A DNA stretch of 64,000 nucleotides, from positions 62,001 through 126,000 of the forward strand of contig CBDDGV010000001.1 in assembly GCA_965228005.1 (NCBI GenBank), given 5' to 3'. Shown here one piece after another: positions 20,701 through 28,283 of this stretch. The stretch is from JBCCXZ01 sp965228005. Lineage in GTDB: Bacteria; Planctomycetota; Planctomycetia; Pirellulales; Lacipirellulaceae. The position numbers and the translations under genes are program-made. Within the stretch, counting starts at the first letter, position 1, and every line of letters starts with the position of its first letter. Under the pieces are notes generated by a model. That model did no database searches. It was not told where the DNA came from and worked only from the letters and a program-made list of their open reading frames with translations.

Positions 20701-23284
20701 GGTCGAGGTACTCTGGACCGAACCGTTTGTCCGCGGTCCCCGTGGCCCAGTGGATGGCGGTGAAGCCAACACCGGCGTCCATAAGCTCCTTAAACTGCTT
20801 ACGCCGGTTCGGGGCGAGAACGATGTCCGCTGCGGGTCGCGAGTAGTAAACGATCGCGTCGACGCCTTCTAGAACCTCCGGGTCGCTCGGCCAGTCGAAG
20901 TCGGGTGAGACGATCGCCTCGACCCCTGGATTCTGGTTCAGACAGGCCGCGAGCAGTTCGCAGCCGAGTCGGTACATGTGCGTTGCCCAGGCGTGGTCGA
21001 GTTCGGTTGGGATCAGAACGATCTTCTTGGGCTTCTGCGACCTAGAGGAGACGAGACGCATCGGACTCGCAGACGGCCGAGCTGTGCCGGTCGTCACGCT
21101 CTCGCTCTCGGAGATCAACTCTTGGTAGCGTCGGATGCCCTCTTCGACATACTCGATGGCCTCTTCCATTTGGGCGTCGTTCGCGAACCGGCCCTTCGAC
21201 TGGATGTCGCCGATGTGACGACGCATCTCGCTGATCCAACGTTCGGCGCGGCCGGCAACGAATCGTTCGCGGCCGTCCACCTCGACGTAGACGGCGCTGG
21301 TGTGCGCGATGCCGGGGCCGTCGAGGGCGTTGAAGCTGTCGTCGGGCCCGCAGCGGGCGATGACCCACCGCGGTTGGTCGGCTGGCAGTGATAGTTCAAT
21401 GGTCCCGCGCGTGCCGGGGATGCGTTTCTCGGCAATTACTTCGCCGTTGGAGACAACCTGCAGGACACCCACGGGGTATCGCGACACGACCTCGGCCCGG
21501 ATGGAGAGAGTATCATCGGAACTTGCCCGGACCGTGTCGCCGATGTCGGCTTCGTTCACGTTGAGGAATAGCAGAGGCCCTGAAGTGGTGAAGGTCCGGC
21601 ACTGGCGGATGCCCTCGATCCACTTCTCGTAAGTGAAATCCCCGTCAACCTTGACGTAGGCCCGGGCGCACCCGGCAACGCGGGCCGGGTGGTCGCTGCC
21701 ATTGGTGAGCGGCAGGTGGAACCCGCACTCGAGGAAGTCGTAATAGTCGAGCGGCGGCATCTGGTCGAGTGAATCGGTCAGCCCGTGCACGATGTTGACG
21801 GGCACGTCCTTGTTGCCGCCCAAGCCGTGGGCTTCGCAGCTGATGCCCCCCTGCTCGCGGCAGGCGAGGATCGCTGTCTTGTTGTGCGGGTAATCGAGTG
21901 CGTCGGGGCCGGCGATGATGCCGCCCGTGCCGATCGGTTGGACCAACCAGTCGAGGTTCAGGAAGCAGAGGTGGCCGTAGAGGTCTTCATTGCGGTACTC
22001 CTCACCCATCTCGATGTGGTAGTGTTCGTCGGAGAAGTCCTCGACGGTGCCCATCGGCGCCTGGGCGGGGTTGATGAACGCCAGCGAGGGGCCGCGTTGC
22101 AGCAGGGTAAGGTTGTTGGCCACCCGCAGGTCTTCGGCCCGCTGCACGGTCGCGAGCATGTCGAGCGGCATGTCGATGTTCCAGGCGTTGGTCACCCAAT
22201 GGATGTGGGTGTCGCCGCTGACCCAGCCCCGCTCACGCATGTCGACGACCCGACCGGAAGTGATCTCGATCTCGCGTACCTCGCCCGGCTTCAGGTCCAC
22301 CGTATTCGCTACGGGTGCGTGCTCGAAGCCCCTTTCGAGGGTGACGGTTGTCTTTCCGGGGGGGACCTTCAACTCGACGGTTCCATCGCTGTAGAAGAAC
22401 GGGAGCTTGTAGAAGATCCGCAGTTCGTAGAATTTCAGGAGCTGTTTCTTGTAGAGCGTGTCCTGATCGCCGATCGAGGTGTCGTGCCGGTAGAGACCGT
22501 CACTGCCCAGCACGAACACACGGCCCGGTACGGCTGAATCGGATCCCGGCTCGAGTAGCTTGGCCTTGAGGGTTGCGGGCTCTTGCACCTCGACGGGCAG
22601 GTCGAGCGACTGCGACTCACCCCCGTCTAGTTGGTCGACCAGCTCAATCCGGATCGAGCCGCTCCCGGGGGCCTCGGCGCGGATTGCTGCTGGAACAAAC
22701 TGCTTGCTGCCCGGGTGGATCGTGTACTTCTTGTCCGGAGCATCCACGTCGGCTTGCTGCTTGGCGGTGATGTCGACGACTTGATCGGTTTGGTTGTCGA
22801 TCTCCAGCAGCACTTGGCGGGTGAGGCCCGATGCCAGCGGCACGGCCTGGGGCGCGTTGAGCTCGGGGCCATCTGGCGTCCAGGCCATTTGGATTACGTG
22901 GTACTCGTGGCGGAGCTTCCGGTGGAGCGCAGCCCGACGCGGTTCGAGTCGCGAGAGGTCCTTCGCGCTCCCGTTCCGCATCACGAGGCAGTGGTCGGCG
23001 TAGCCAACCTCGATGAGCTGCTCTTGCAACGGCGTCGGTGCGTGCAGGGCAAGGTGAGTCAGGAGCTCAAAATCGAAGTAGGCGAGTTGCCGATCGACGT
23101 TGGTGACCTTCCCCGCAGCTGGCTGCTCTTTTCGGTCCGATCCGATGGTTCCGGCGTCCTGTTGGGCCAGCAATCTCGACCCGTGCCCGCCCGGGTGGGC
23201 GTATACTAGGCTCGCTGTTGCCAGAACGGCGCCGAGTATGAGCCAGGCCAAGAGGAAGCGTTGGCGCGTCATCGCGAAAGACAT
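17702..23284 (-). CDS. CehA-ThuA-CehA triple-domain secreted protein
   Basis: 1860 residues with an N-terminal signal peptide (RFLLAWLILGAVLATASLVYA). A first PHP-type domain is marked by MRERGWVSGDTHIHWVTN near residue 355. A ThuA domain (class-I glutamine-amidotransferase-like, linked to sugar utilisation) spans about 750-975, with PKKIVLIPTELDHAWATH and GVGFTAIHWATGTADKRFGP. Next come a region shared with the 1030-residue neighbour, the shared beta-sandwich-like module (about 1187-1315), and a second PHP-type domain starting near 1435 (TTEHGWWPGDHHIHAAGC). Both H-x-H metal motifs are intact, so both domains may be active. It lies six bases upstream of the other CehA gene. I know of no characterised protein with this order; substrate unknown. 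Confidence 0.85.
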   Translation of the reverse strand: MSFAMTRQRFLLAWLILGAVLATASLVYAHPGGHGSRLLAQQDAGTIGSDRKEQPAAGKVTNVDRQLAYFDFELLTHLALHAPTPLQEQLIEVGYADHCLVMRNGSAKDLSRLEPRRAALHRKLRHEYHVIQMAWTPDGPELNAPQAVPLASGLTRQVLLEIDNQTDQVVDITAKQQADVDAPDKKYTIHPGSKQFVPAAIRAEAPGSGSIRIELVDQLDGGESQSLDLPVEVQEPATLKAKLLEPGSDSAVPGRVFVLGSDGLYRHDTSIGDQDTLYKKQLLKFYELRIFYKLPFFYSDGTVELKVPPGKTTVTLERGFEHAPVANTVDLKPGEVREIEITSGRVVDMRERGWVSGDTHIHWVTNAWNIDMPLDMLATVQRAEDLRVANNLTLLQRGPSLAFINPAQAPMGTVEDFSDEHYHIEMGEEYRNEDLYGHLCFLNLDWLVQPIGTGGIIAGPDALDYPHNKTAILACREQGGISCEAHGLGGNKDVPVNIVHGLTDSLDQMPPLDYYDFLECGFHLPLTNGSDHPARVAGCARAYVKVDGDFTYEKWIEGIRQCRTFTTSGPLLFLNVNEADIGDTVRASSDDTLSIRAEVVSRYPVGVLQVVSNGEVIAEKRIPGTRGTIELSLPADQPRWVIARCGPDDSFNALDGPGIAHTSAVYVEVDGRERFVAGRAERWISEMRRHIGDIQSKGRFANDAQMEEAIEYVEEGIRRYQELISESESVTTGTARPSASPMRLVSSRSQKPKKIVLIPTELDHAWATHMYRLGCELLAACLNQNPGVEAIVSPDFDWPSDPEVLEGVDAIVYYSRPAADIVLAPNRRKQFKELMDAGVGFTAIHWATGTADKRFGPEYLDLLGGWFDFGHSGLAVDKAVLEQVEPNHPICNGWKSYELRDEFYLDLRFSDQAVPVLKVNVQGKNQTVAWAQERPNSRGGRSFGTTLAHFHDNFFVPAFRRAIVNGILWTAHAAVPEGGANVDLDEALQQIPPDPAQAEAQEGPAWPIVSEVESQPLLLQVKRLAEALDFIGNPLSDDVRAGLAGLKQETDERKIAAKVQELLDPLCVAAVVLGDDTLQAVGAGKKPELVENGWRSYLIKVDNRGGLTNRLRVESPNARSMPHAKQQDVASRWMGLSLFEGRPLQANLSGLELEYRIVQLYSRDRGERNAALEFAIDRKSGSLGRQIREWRFDNGPDGWEALNNTNIESRDNSLFITSKGDDPFIGAEVGDATGDMVLRFWAESEQDGVGQLFWWTEERPAPDENRCLTFPLIPGGAHLYELPFSVNGVLAGVRIDPNVKPFETRIDWIDLSYAHRRGETWDSLPMSFDCKPAVPVTLKLTDKPGEPVVVALDVRDELGRVYPEQSKRLAPDLFFHPQIYRQDGEKLFLPPGEYRVKCWRGPHSVPETKTLVVGESPTTLEYAVDRWIDTTEHGWWPGDHHIHAAGCLHYVNPTQGILPSDMLRQTMGEDLNVGCCLNWGPCFDYQKQFFTGRVDDVSDYPYFVRYDVEVSGFGSHASGHLNLLRLREQIPPGGDSKLHWPTLGLNTLRWAKSQGAICGPAHSGNGLTNYVGRVGDYKDGPQGLPHFNLPAFDGIGANEYIVDVTHEVPGPDGELIPAIDFISAMNTPRSDEWNMWYHTLNCGFRVRISGETDFPCMSGERVGIGRVYVKLDGRLNFADWVQGIQDGRSYVSDGLGHILDFEARPAGEDAFLAVGEAGSEIALDSPRQVEVRARAALRLANAADGETVKVELVANGYPLAETEIPADGTLQDIRMSAAIDKSSWIALRVFPHVHTNPFFIEVAGEPIRASRGSAEWCLDSVEQCWLEKHGTYDLDEQEDARKAYEHARRVYRQILDECEE

Positions 23285-23325
23285 GTCGTTTCCGGAGAAG
23301 TCGGCGTGAGTTGAAGAGAGGGGCT

Positions 23326-24798
23326 CTAAGCGAGGATCTTGTCGACCAGGTGGCCGTGGACATCGGTCAAGCGGAACGGCCGGCCCTGGTACTTGAAGGT
23401 CAGCTTCGTGTGGTCAAGGCCCATGAGGTGCAGGATGGTGGCCTGTAAGTCGTGCACGTGGACGCCGTCTTCGACGACGTTAAAGCCAAGCTCGTCGGTG
23501 CTTCCGAGCGTGACGCCTGGCTTCACGCCGCCGCCGGCGAGCCACATGGTGAACGCCTGCGGGTGGTGGTCGCGTCCCAGCGAGCGGTTGATGGCGGCGC
23601 TCGACTCGACCATCGGGGTGCGGCCGAACTCGCCGCCCCAAACGACGAGCGTGTCTTCCAGCATGCCGCGCTGCTTGAGGTCCTTCACCAACGCGGCGGC
23701 GCCCTGGTCGGTGTTGCGGCACTCGTTCTGCAGGCCGCCCTTCACATCGGAGTGGTGGTCCCAACCGCGGTGGTAGACGTTGACGAACCGGACGCCGCGC
23801 TCGACGAGCCGCCTGGCCAGCAGGCAGTTGCTGGCGAACGAGGCCTCGCCCGGCTTCACGCCGTACATGTCGAGCGTCTGTTGGCTCTCGGAGGTCAGGT
23901 CGCTGAGTTCGGGGGCGCGCGACTGCATCTTGAAGGCGGTCTCGTACGCGCTAATCCGGGTGGCGATGTCGGGCGCCGCGACCTCGGCGTGTTGCATCTC
24001 GTTGAGCTTCTGTACGGCGTCGACCGCCTCGCGCTGCATCTCGGTGTCGATTCCGGGCGGGTTCGAGACGAAGAGGATGGGGTCGCCCGAGGAACGGAAC
24101 GGCACCCCGGCGTAGACGCCGGGGAGGAAACCGTTCGACCAGTTGGCGGCGCCGCCGCTCGTGCCGCCGCCGGAGGAGAGCACGACGAAAGCGGGCAGGT
24201 CGTCCGCTTCGGAGCCTAGGCCGTACACCACCCAAGAGCCCATACTCGGCCGACCCGGCAGAGGGCTGCCGCAGTTCATGAAAATCTGGGCCGGGGCGTG
24301 GTTGAACTGGTCGGTGTGCATCGATCGCACGATGGCGATGTCGTCGACGATCTCGCTCAGGTAGGGCAACGCCTCAGAAACCTGGGCTCCGCACTCGCCG
24401 TGCTGCGCGAACTTGTACTGCGGCCCCAGGATGCCCGCATCGGGCCTAATGAAGGCGTAGCGTTGGTCGCCGATGACGCTGGGAGGCAGCGGCTTGCCTT
24501 CCATCTCGGCGAGCTTTGGCTTGTGGTCGAAGAGATCGAGCTGGCTTGGTGCGCCGGCCATGAACAGGAAGATGACCGACTTCACCTTCGGCTCGTAATG
24601 CGGGGGCCGGACCGCCAACGGGTTGACGCCCCCGAGTGTTGGCGACGCAACCGCTCGGGCGCCGCCGGCCATCAGCGTCGAGAGCGCGATCTTGCCGAGG
24701 CCGACGCCGCACTCCTGGAAGAAGTGCCGCCGAGTCCGCTGGTGAAGAGACTCACTCACGAGACGAAGTACTTGCTTGTGCTGGTCGTTGTTCGGCAT
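23326..24798 (-). CDS. DUF1501 family (sulfatase-like) exported protein
   Basis: 490 residues starting at MPNNDQHKQ. The frame is open 22 residues further, but that would overlap the upstream gene, whereas this ATG lies eight bases after it. DUF1501 proteins have the alkaline-phosphatase/sulfatase fold. Seen here are SVIFLFMAGAPSQLDLFDHK, FVNVYHRGWDHHSDVKGG, VVWGGEFGRTP and DHHPQAFTMWLAGGGV, with metal-binding Asp and His residues, and the family's usual C-terminus. The N-terminus RRHFFQECGVGLGKIALSTL resembles a signal that does not show a clean twin arginine motif. It is paired, as usual in planctomycetes, with a DUF1549/DUF1553 cytochrome protein gene immediately upstream. The function of this pair is unknown. 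Confidence 0.92.
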   Translation of the reverse strand: MPNNDQHKQVLRLVSESLHQRTRRHFFQECGVGLGKIALSTLMAGGARAVASPTLGGVNPLAVRPPHYEPKVKSVIFLFMAGAPSQLDLFDHKPKLAEMEGKPLPPSVIGDQRYAFIRPDAGILGPQYKFAQHGECGAQVSEALPYLSEIVDDIAIVRSMHTDQFNHAPAQIFMNCGSPLPGRPSMGSWVVYGLGSEADDLPAFVVLSSGGGTSGGAANWSNGFLPGVYAGVPFRSSGDPILFVSNPPGIDTEMQREAVDAVQKLNEMQHAEVAAPDIATRISAYETAFKMQSRAPELSDLTSESQQTLDMYGVKPGEASFASNCLLARRLVERGVRFVNVYHRGWDHHSDVKGGLQNECRNTDQGAAALVKDLKQRGMLEDTLVVWGGEFGRTPMVESSAAINRSLGRDHHPQAFTMWLAGGGVKPGVTLGSTDELGFNVVEDGVHVHDLQATILHLMGLDHTKLTFKYQGRPFRLTDVHGHLVDKILA

Positions 24799-24806
24799 CG
24801 TTTGTA

Positions 24807-27800
24807 CTAGGGCTTGGTGATAGTCTCGTCCAGATTGAGCACGACGCGGGCGGTGAGCATCCACGCGGCCAGCTCATTCGGGTCGACGTCTTCAGGGATG
24901 TTGAACAGGCCGTCGCCGTTCAGGAGCTCGATGCTCTCGATCTCGGTGACGCCCTTGCCGTGACCCGTGTCGATCCGCAGAGATCGGAGAGGCGACGTGA
25001 GCTTAAGGGTCACGGTGTGGGTCTGCCACCGATTCGCGGCAACGACGAAGGTCTGCCGTCGCGCCGCCGACTCTTGGGGGTGCTCGTCCGTGGTCCAATA
25101 CACTTCCCCAGAGCCGTTGGCTGGGAACCTGGCCCGGATCTTCAGCCGGTACGGACCGGGCGGGGAGTCGATGTCGATCCCAATGAACGGGTCTTCGCCC
25201 GTGCTGGTAACTTGCAGGCGGCCGTCCATAGTCTTGAGGGAAGTGTAGTTCCTGCCTGTCCAGCCTCCTTCGTCGCCGGCGAACCGCCACCGCTTTGAGG
25301 GCCCTGAATTCAGCACCCAATTGGCTTGGGCCTTCCCGGTGCGTAGTCGATCGAGTTGTTGCTGGTAATAGGCGACGAGCGTTTGCAGTTCATCGTCCGT
25401 GGGAGGGCGGGTGACGCAACGCTGGAACATGACGGTGGCAATCGCGGCTGGATCGGGGCCGATCGTCGAAAGGCACTCGTGAGCCATATGGCGGGCCGCC
25501 TCCACAACCACTTCGTCGTTGAGCATCGCCAGCGACTGCAGCGGCGTGTTCGAACGGGTCCGACGCGGCACGCACACCTCGCCGCTGGGCGCGTCGAACA
25601 GCCCGAACGAGGCGTAGGGCGCTGTGCGTTTGTTGAACGTGTACAGCGCTCGGCGGTAGCGGTCCTGGCCGGTGCTCACCTTCCATTGGAGTGCGCCGTA
25701 CGCGGCTTCGGTAATGCCCGGGGGCTGCGGAGGGAAGACGCTCGGTCCGCCGAGCTTGGGGCTGAGTTGGCCGCTCGCGTGGAGGACCACGTCGCGGACC
25801 ATTTCAGCATCAACACGGAAACGCGGACCCCGTGCGAGGAGCTTGTTCTCCGGATCGCGGGCGAGGCTTTCGGACGATACGCTCGCTGCCTGTCGGTAGG
25901 TAGCGCTTGTGACGATCAACCGGTGCATCTGCTTGAACGACCAGCCGCCGTCCATGAACTCCACCGCTAGCCAATCCAACAACTCCGGATGGGTGGGGAA
26001 CTCGCTTTGGTAGCCGAAGTCTTCGCTCGTGCGGACTAATCCGCGCCCGAAGAACGATTCCCAAGCACGGTTCACAACCACCCGCGCAACCAGCGGGTTT
26101 TCACGGTCGACCAACCAACGGGCGAAATCAAGCCGCGTCAGCTGCTCCTTTGCCGGCGCATCGTGCAGGACGCCCAAAACGCCAGACTCGACAAGTTCCT
26201 TCTGCTGAAGGTACTCGCCGCGGTTTCTTCTGTGTGTCTCGCGAAGATGCTCTGGGCGTCTCTCTTTCATGATCAATGCCGTGCTGTACTTCGGCATCGA
26301 TCGCTTGAGCTTCGCGATCTGCTGCTGCTGCTCTCGCAGTTCGGGAGTCGTGAGGAGGAACGCCGTCAGCAGCTCTCGCTGCTGCGCGGCACTTGGCTCC
26401 GGGTCGTCGCTTAGCAGCAACTCTTGCAGCGTGTCCGAGAAGGTGCTGGCGGTGACCGGACCCTTCTTCGAAGTCGCAGAGAGGCGGAATCGGCCCAGGC
26501 CCGCGGGGTAGTAGTTCTCGTGCTGCAATCGTACCTTCAACACGTACCCCGGCGGGATCGGCACGGGTTCTGCGAAGCAGAACACCGCCGTATGTGGTTC
26601 GCCTTCTCGTCTGTGGATAGTCCACCCGGTGTCGTGTTTGCCGTCGATAGCAAGGTCCTGAGCGAGACCCGGCGGGGTGAAGGTTACGCTGCCGGAAGAC
26701 CACTCCAGCGGAGCGGGTTCGTCCGATTCGGTTGCGTCGAGAGGCTCTACCCAGGCCACGACTTCACTGAGGAAGAAGTTGCCCTCTCGGCCGCCGCCCT
26801 CGGTGATCGTCTGCCGACCAGGGCCGCCGCCCGGAAGGTCGGGGTGCGTCAGGGCTTCGAGCCGGATGGCGGTGAGGGGACCCTCCACGGCGTCGAACGT
26901 GACCACAAAGGTGTCGTTCTTGGTTGTGTCTCCCGAACACAGGACCGAGCCGTCCGGCAGTACGTCGGTGGTCGCCAGGTTCGACTCAACAAGGCTTGGT
27001 TGAAGTGTTTCCCACGAGGCGGCGAGGTCGCGCTGCTCGGCTCTCCAAGCCTGGTATGACTGTTCAATCGAGTTTTGGTTCGAGAGGCCGTCGCCAGCGG
27101 CGAAGTGGGTTTCGAGGTCAGAGATCAGAGCGTCGATTGCCGCTTGACGCTTCTCTTGCAGCCGCTCGGTCTCGGGATCCGGGACAGGAATCTTCAACTC
27201 GTCGGCGTTGTTCAAGAGCGCGAAGATTGCGAAGTACTCGGTGTGCGTGATCGGGTCGAATTTGTGCGTGTGGCATTGTGCACAGGCTAGTGTGAGCCCC
27301 AGCCAGGTTGTGCCGGTCGTGCCGACGCGGTCGACGATGGAGTGGTAGCGGAACTCCTGAGGGTCGATGCCGCCCTCTTCGTTGGTCATGGTGTTCCGGT
27401 GGAAACCCGTGGCGATCCGCTGATCGAGCGTCGCGTCGGGCAGCATGTCGCCGGCGATCTGCTCGATCGTGAACTCGTCGAAGGGTTTGTCCTCGTTGAG
27501 GGCGTTGATCACCCAGTCGCGGTAACGCCACATCGTGCGTGGCTGGTCCTTCTCGTAACCCTTGGTGTCGGAGTACCGTGCCAAGTCGAGCCAACTGCGA
27601 GCCCAACGCTCGCCGTAGTGCGGCGACGCGAGCAGGCGGTCGACCAGCCGCTCGTATGCGTCGGGCGACGAGTCATTTACGAAGGCTTCCGCCTCCACCA
27701 CCGTCGGCGGCAGCCCGATCAGGTCGAGGTAGACCCGGCGGACCAATCGGTAGCGATCGACCGGCTCGGACGGCGACAGGCCTTCCTCTTCAAGCCGCTT

Positions 27801-28283
27801 CAGAACGAAGCGGTCGATCGCGTTCTTCGGCCAGTCGCTGTCAGTTACCTCGGGAGGAACAGGCCTTATCGGAGCTTCGAACGCCCAGTGTTCTTCGTAT
27901 CCAGCGCCCTCGTTGATCCACCTCTTGAGCAGCTTCATTTCCTCGCGGGAGAGTTCCTTGCCCGAATCCGGCGGGGGCATTTGTTCGTATTCGTCCGTCG
28001 ACAGGACCCGGCGGATCAGCTCGCTCTCGTCGGCGTTGCCGGGCACGACCGCGGCGTACCCGCCGAGGTCCTCGTACGCCGCTTCGTCTTGGTCGAGCCG
28101 CAGGCCTGCCTCGCGGGTGTTCTCATCCGGGCCGTGGCACTGGAAGCACTTGGCCGACAAGATCGGCCGGATCTGCTTCTGGAAGTCAATCGGTTCAGAA
28201 ACTCCGCGCGCCCCGGCGTCGCCCGCCAGGCAGGGCTCGATCGCGAACGCAAACAGCAGCAGTGTCAACGTCGTGCGCGTCAC
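24807..28283 (-). CDS. PSD1 cytochrome c protein (DUF1549/DUF1553) with an inserted beta-sandwich module
   Basis: 1158 residues from a GTG start in a four-base overlap with the preceding stop; signal peptide TLTLLLFAFAIEPCLAG. A planctomycete cytochrome-c domain with haem motif CFQCH lies near residue 40. DUF1549 follows (SWLDLARYSDTKGYEKDQPR, and a second CxxCH, CAQCH), then DUF1553 (VNRAWESFFGRGLVRTSEDFG, CVPRRTRSNTPLQSLAMLND). Between the last helical part of DUF1553 and its usual ending (RVVLNLDETITK) about 125 residues are inserted (roughly 995-1120). That segment matches the module shared with three other proteins here. This makes the protein longer than typical members. A role in extracellular redox chemistry is commonly suggested for the family but unproven. 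Confidence 0.92.
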   Translation of the reverse strand: MTRTTLTLLLFAFAIEPCLAGDAGARGVSEPIDFQKQIRPILSAKCFQCHGPDENTREAGLRLDQDEAAYEDLGGYAAVVPGNADESELIRRVLSTDEYEQMPPPDSGKELSREEMKLLKRWINEGAGYEEHWAFEAPIRPVPPEVTDSDWPKNAIDRFVLKRLEEEGLSPSEPVDRYRLVRRVYLDLIGLPPTVVEAEAFVNDSSPDAYERLVDRLLASPHYGERWARSWLDLARYSDTKGYEKDQPRTMWRYRDWVINALNEDKPFDEFTIEQIAGDMLPDATLDQRIATGFHRNTMTNEEGGIDPQEFRYHSIVDRVGTTGTTWLGLTLACAQCHTHKFDPITHTEYFAIFALLNNADELKIPVPDPETERLQEKRQAAIDALISDLETHFAAGDGLSNQNSIEQSYQAWRAEQRDLAASWETLQPSLVESNLATTDVLPDGSVLCSGDTTKNDTFVVTFDAVEGPLTAIRLEALTHPDLPGGGPGRQTITEGGGREGNFFLSEVVAWVEPLDATESDEPAPLEWSSGSVTFTPPGLAQDLAIDGKHDTGWTIHRREGEPHTAVFCFAEPVPIPPGYVLKVRLQHENYYPAGLGRFRLSATSKKGPVTASTFSDTLQELLLSDDPEPSAAQQRELLTAFLLTTPELREQQQQIAKLKRSMPKYSTALIMKERRPEHLRETHRRNRGEYLQQKELVESGVLGVLHDAPAKEQLTRLDFARWLVDRENPLVARVVVNRAWESFFGRGLVRTSEDFGYQSEFPTHPELLDWLAVEFMDGGWSFKQMHRLIVTSATYRQAASVSSESLARDPENKLLARGPRFRVDAEMVRDVVLHASGQLSPKLGGPSVFPPQPPGITEAAYGALQWKVSTGQDRYRRALYTFNKRTAPYASFGLFDAPSGEVCVPRRTRSNTPLQSLAMLNDEVVVEAARHMAHECLSTIGPDPAAIATVMFQRCVTRPPTDDELQTLVAYYQQQLDRLRTGKAQANWVLNSGPSKRWRFAGDEGGWTGRNYTSLKTMDGRLQVTSTGEDPFIGIDIDSPPGPYRLKIRARFPANGSGEVYWTTDEHPQESAARRQTFVVAANRWQTHTVTLKLTSPLRSLRIDTGHGKGVTEIESIELLNGDGLFNIPEDVDPNELAAWMLTARVVLNLDETITKP
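24925..25300 (-). other. Shared beta-sandwich-like module, copy in the PSD1 protein
   Basis: Encodes WRFAGDEGGW ... GEDPFIGIDI ... GEVYWTTDEHP ... LRSLRIDTGHG ... IESIEL. The spacing of W/F, DPFI, YWT, a hydrophobic strand and R-x-D matches segments at 19340-19725, 44944-45345 and 12005-12390. Here it interrupts the C-terminal part of a DUF1553 domain. Confidence 0.6.
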
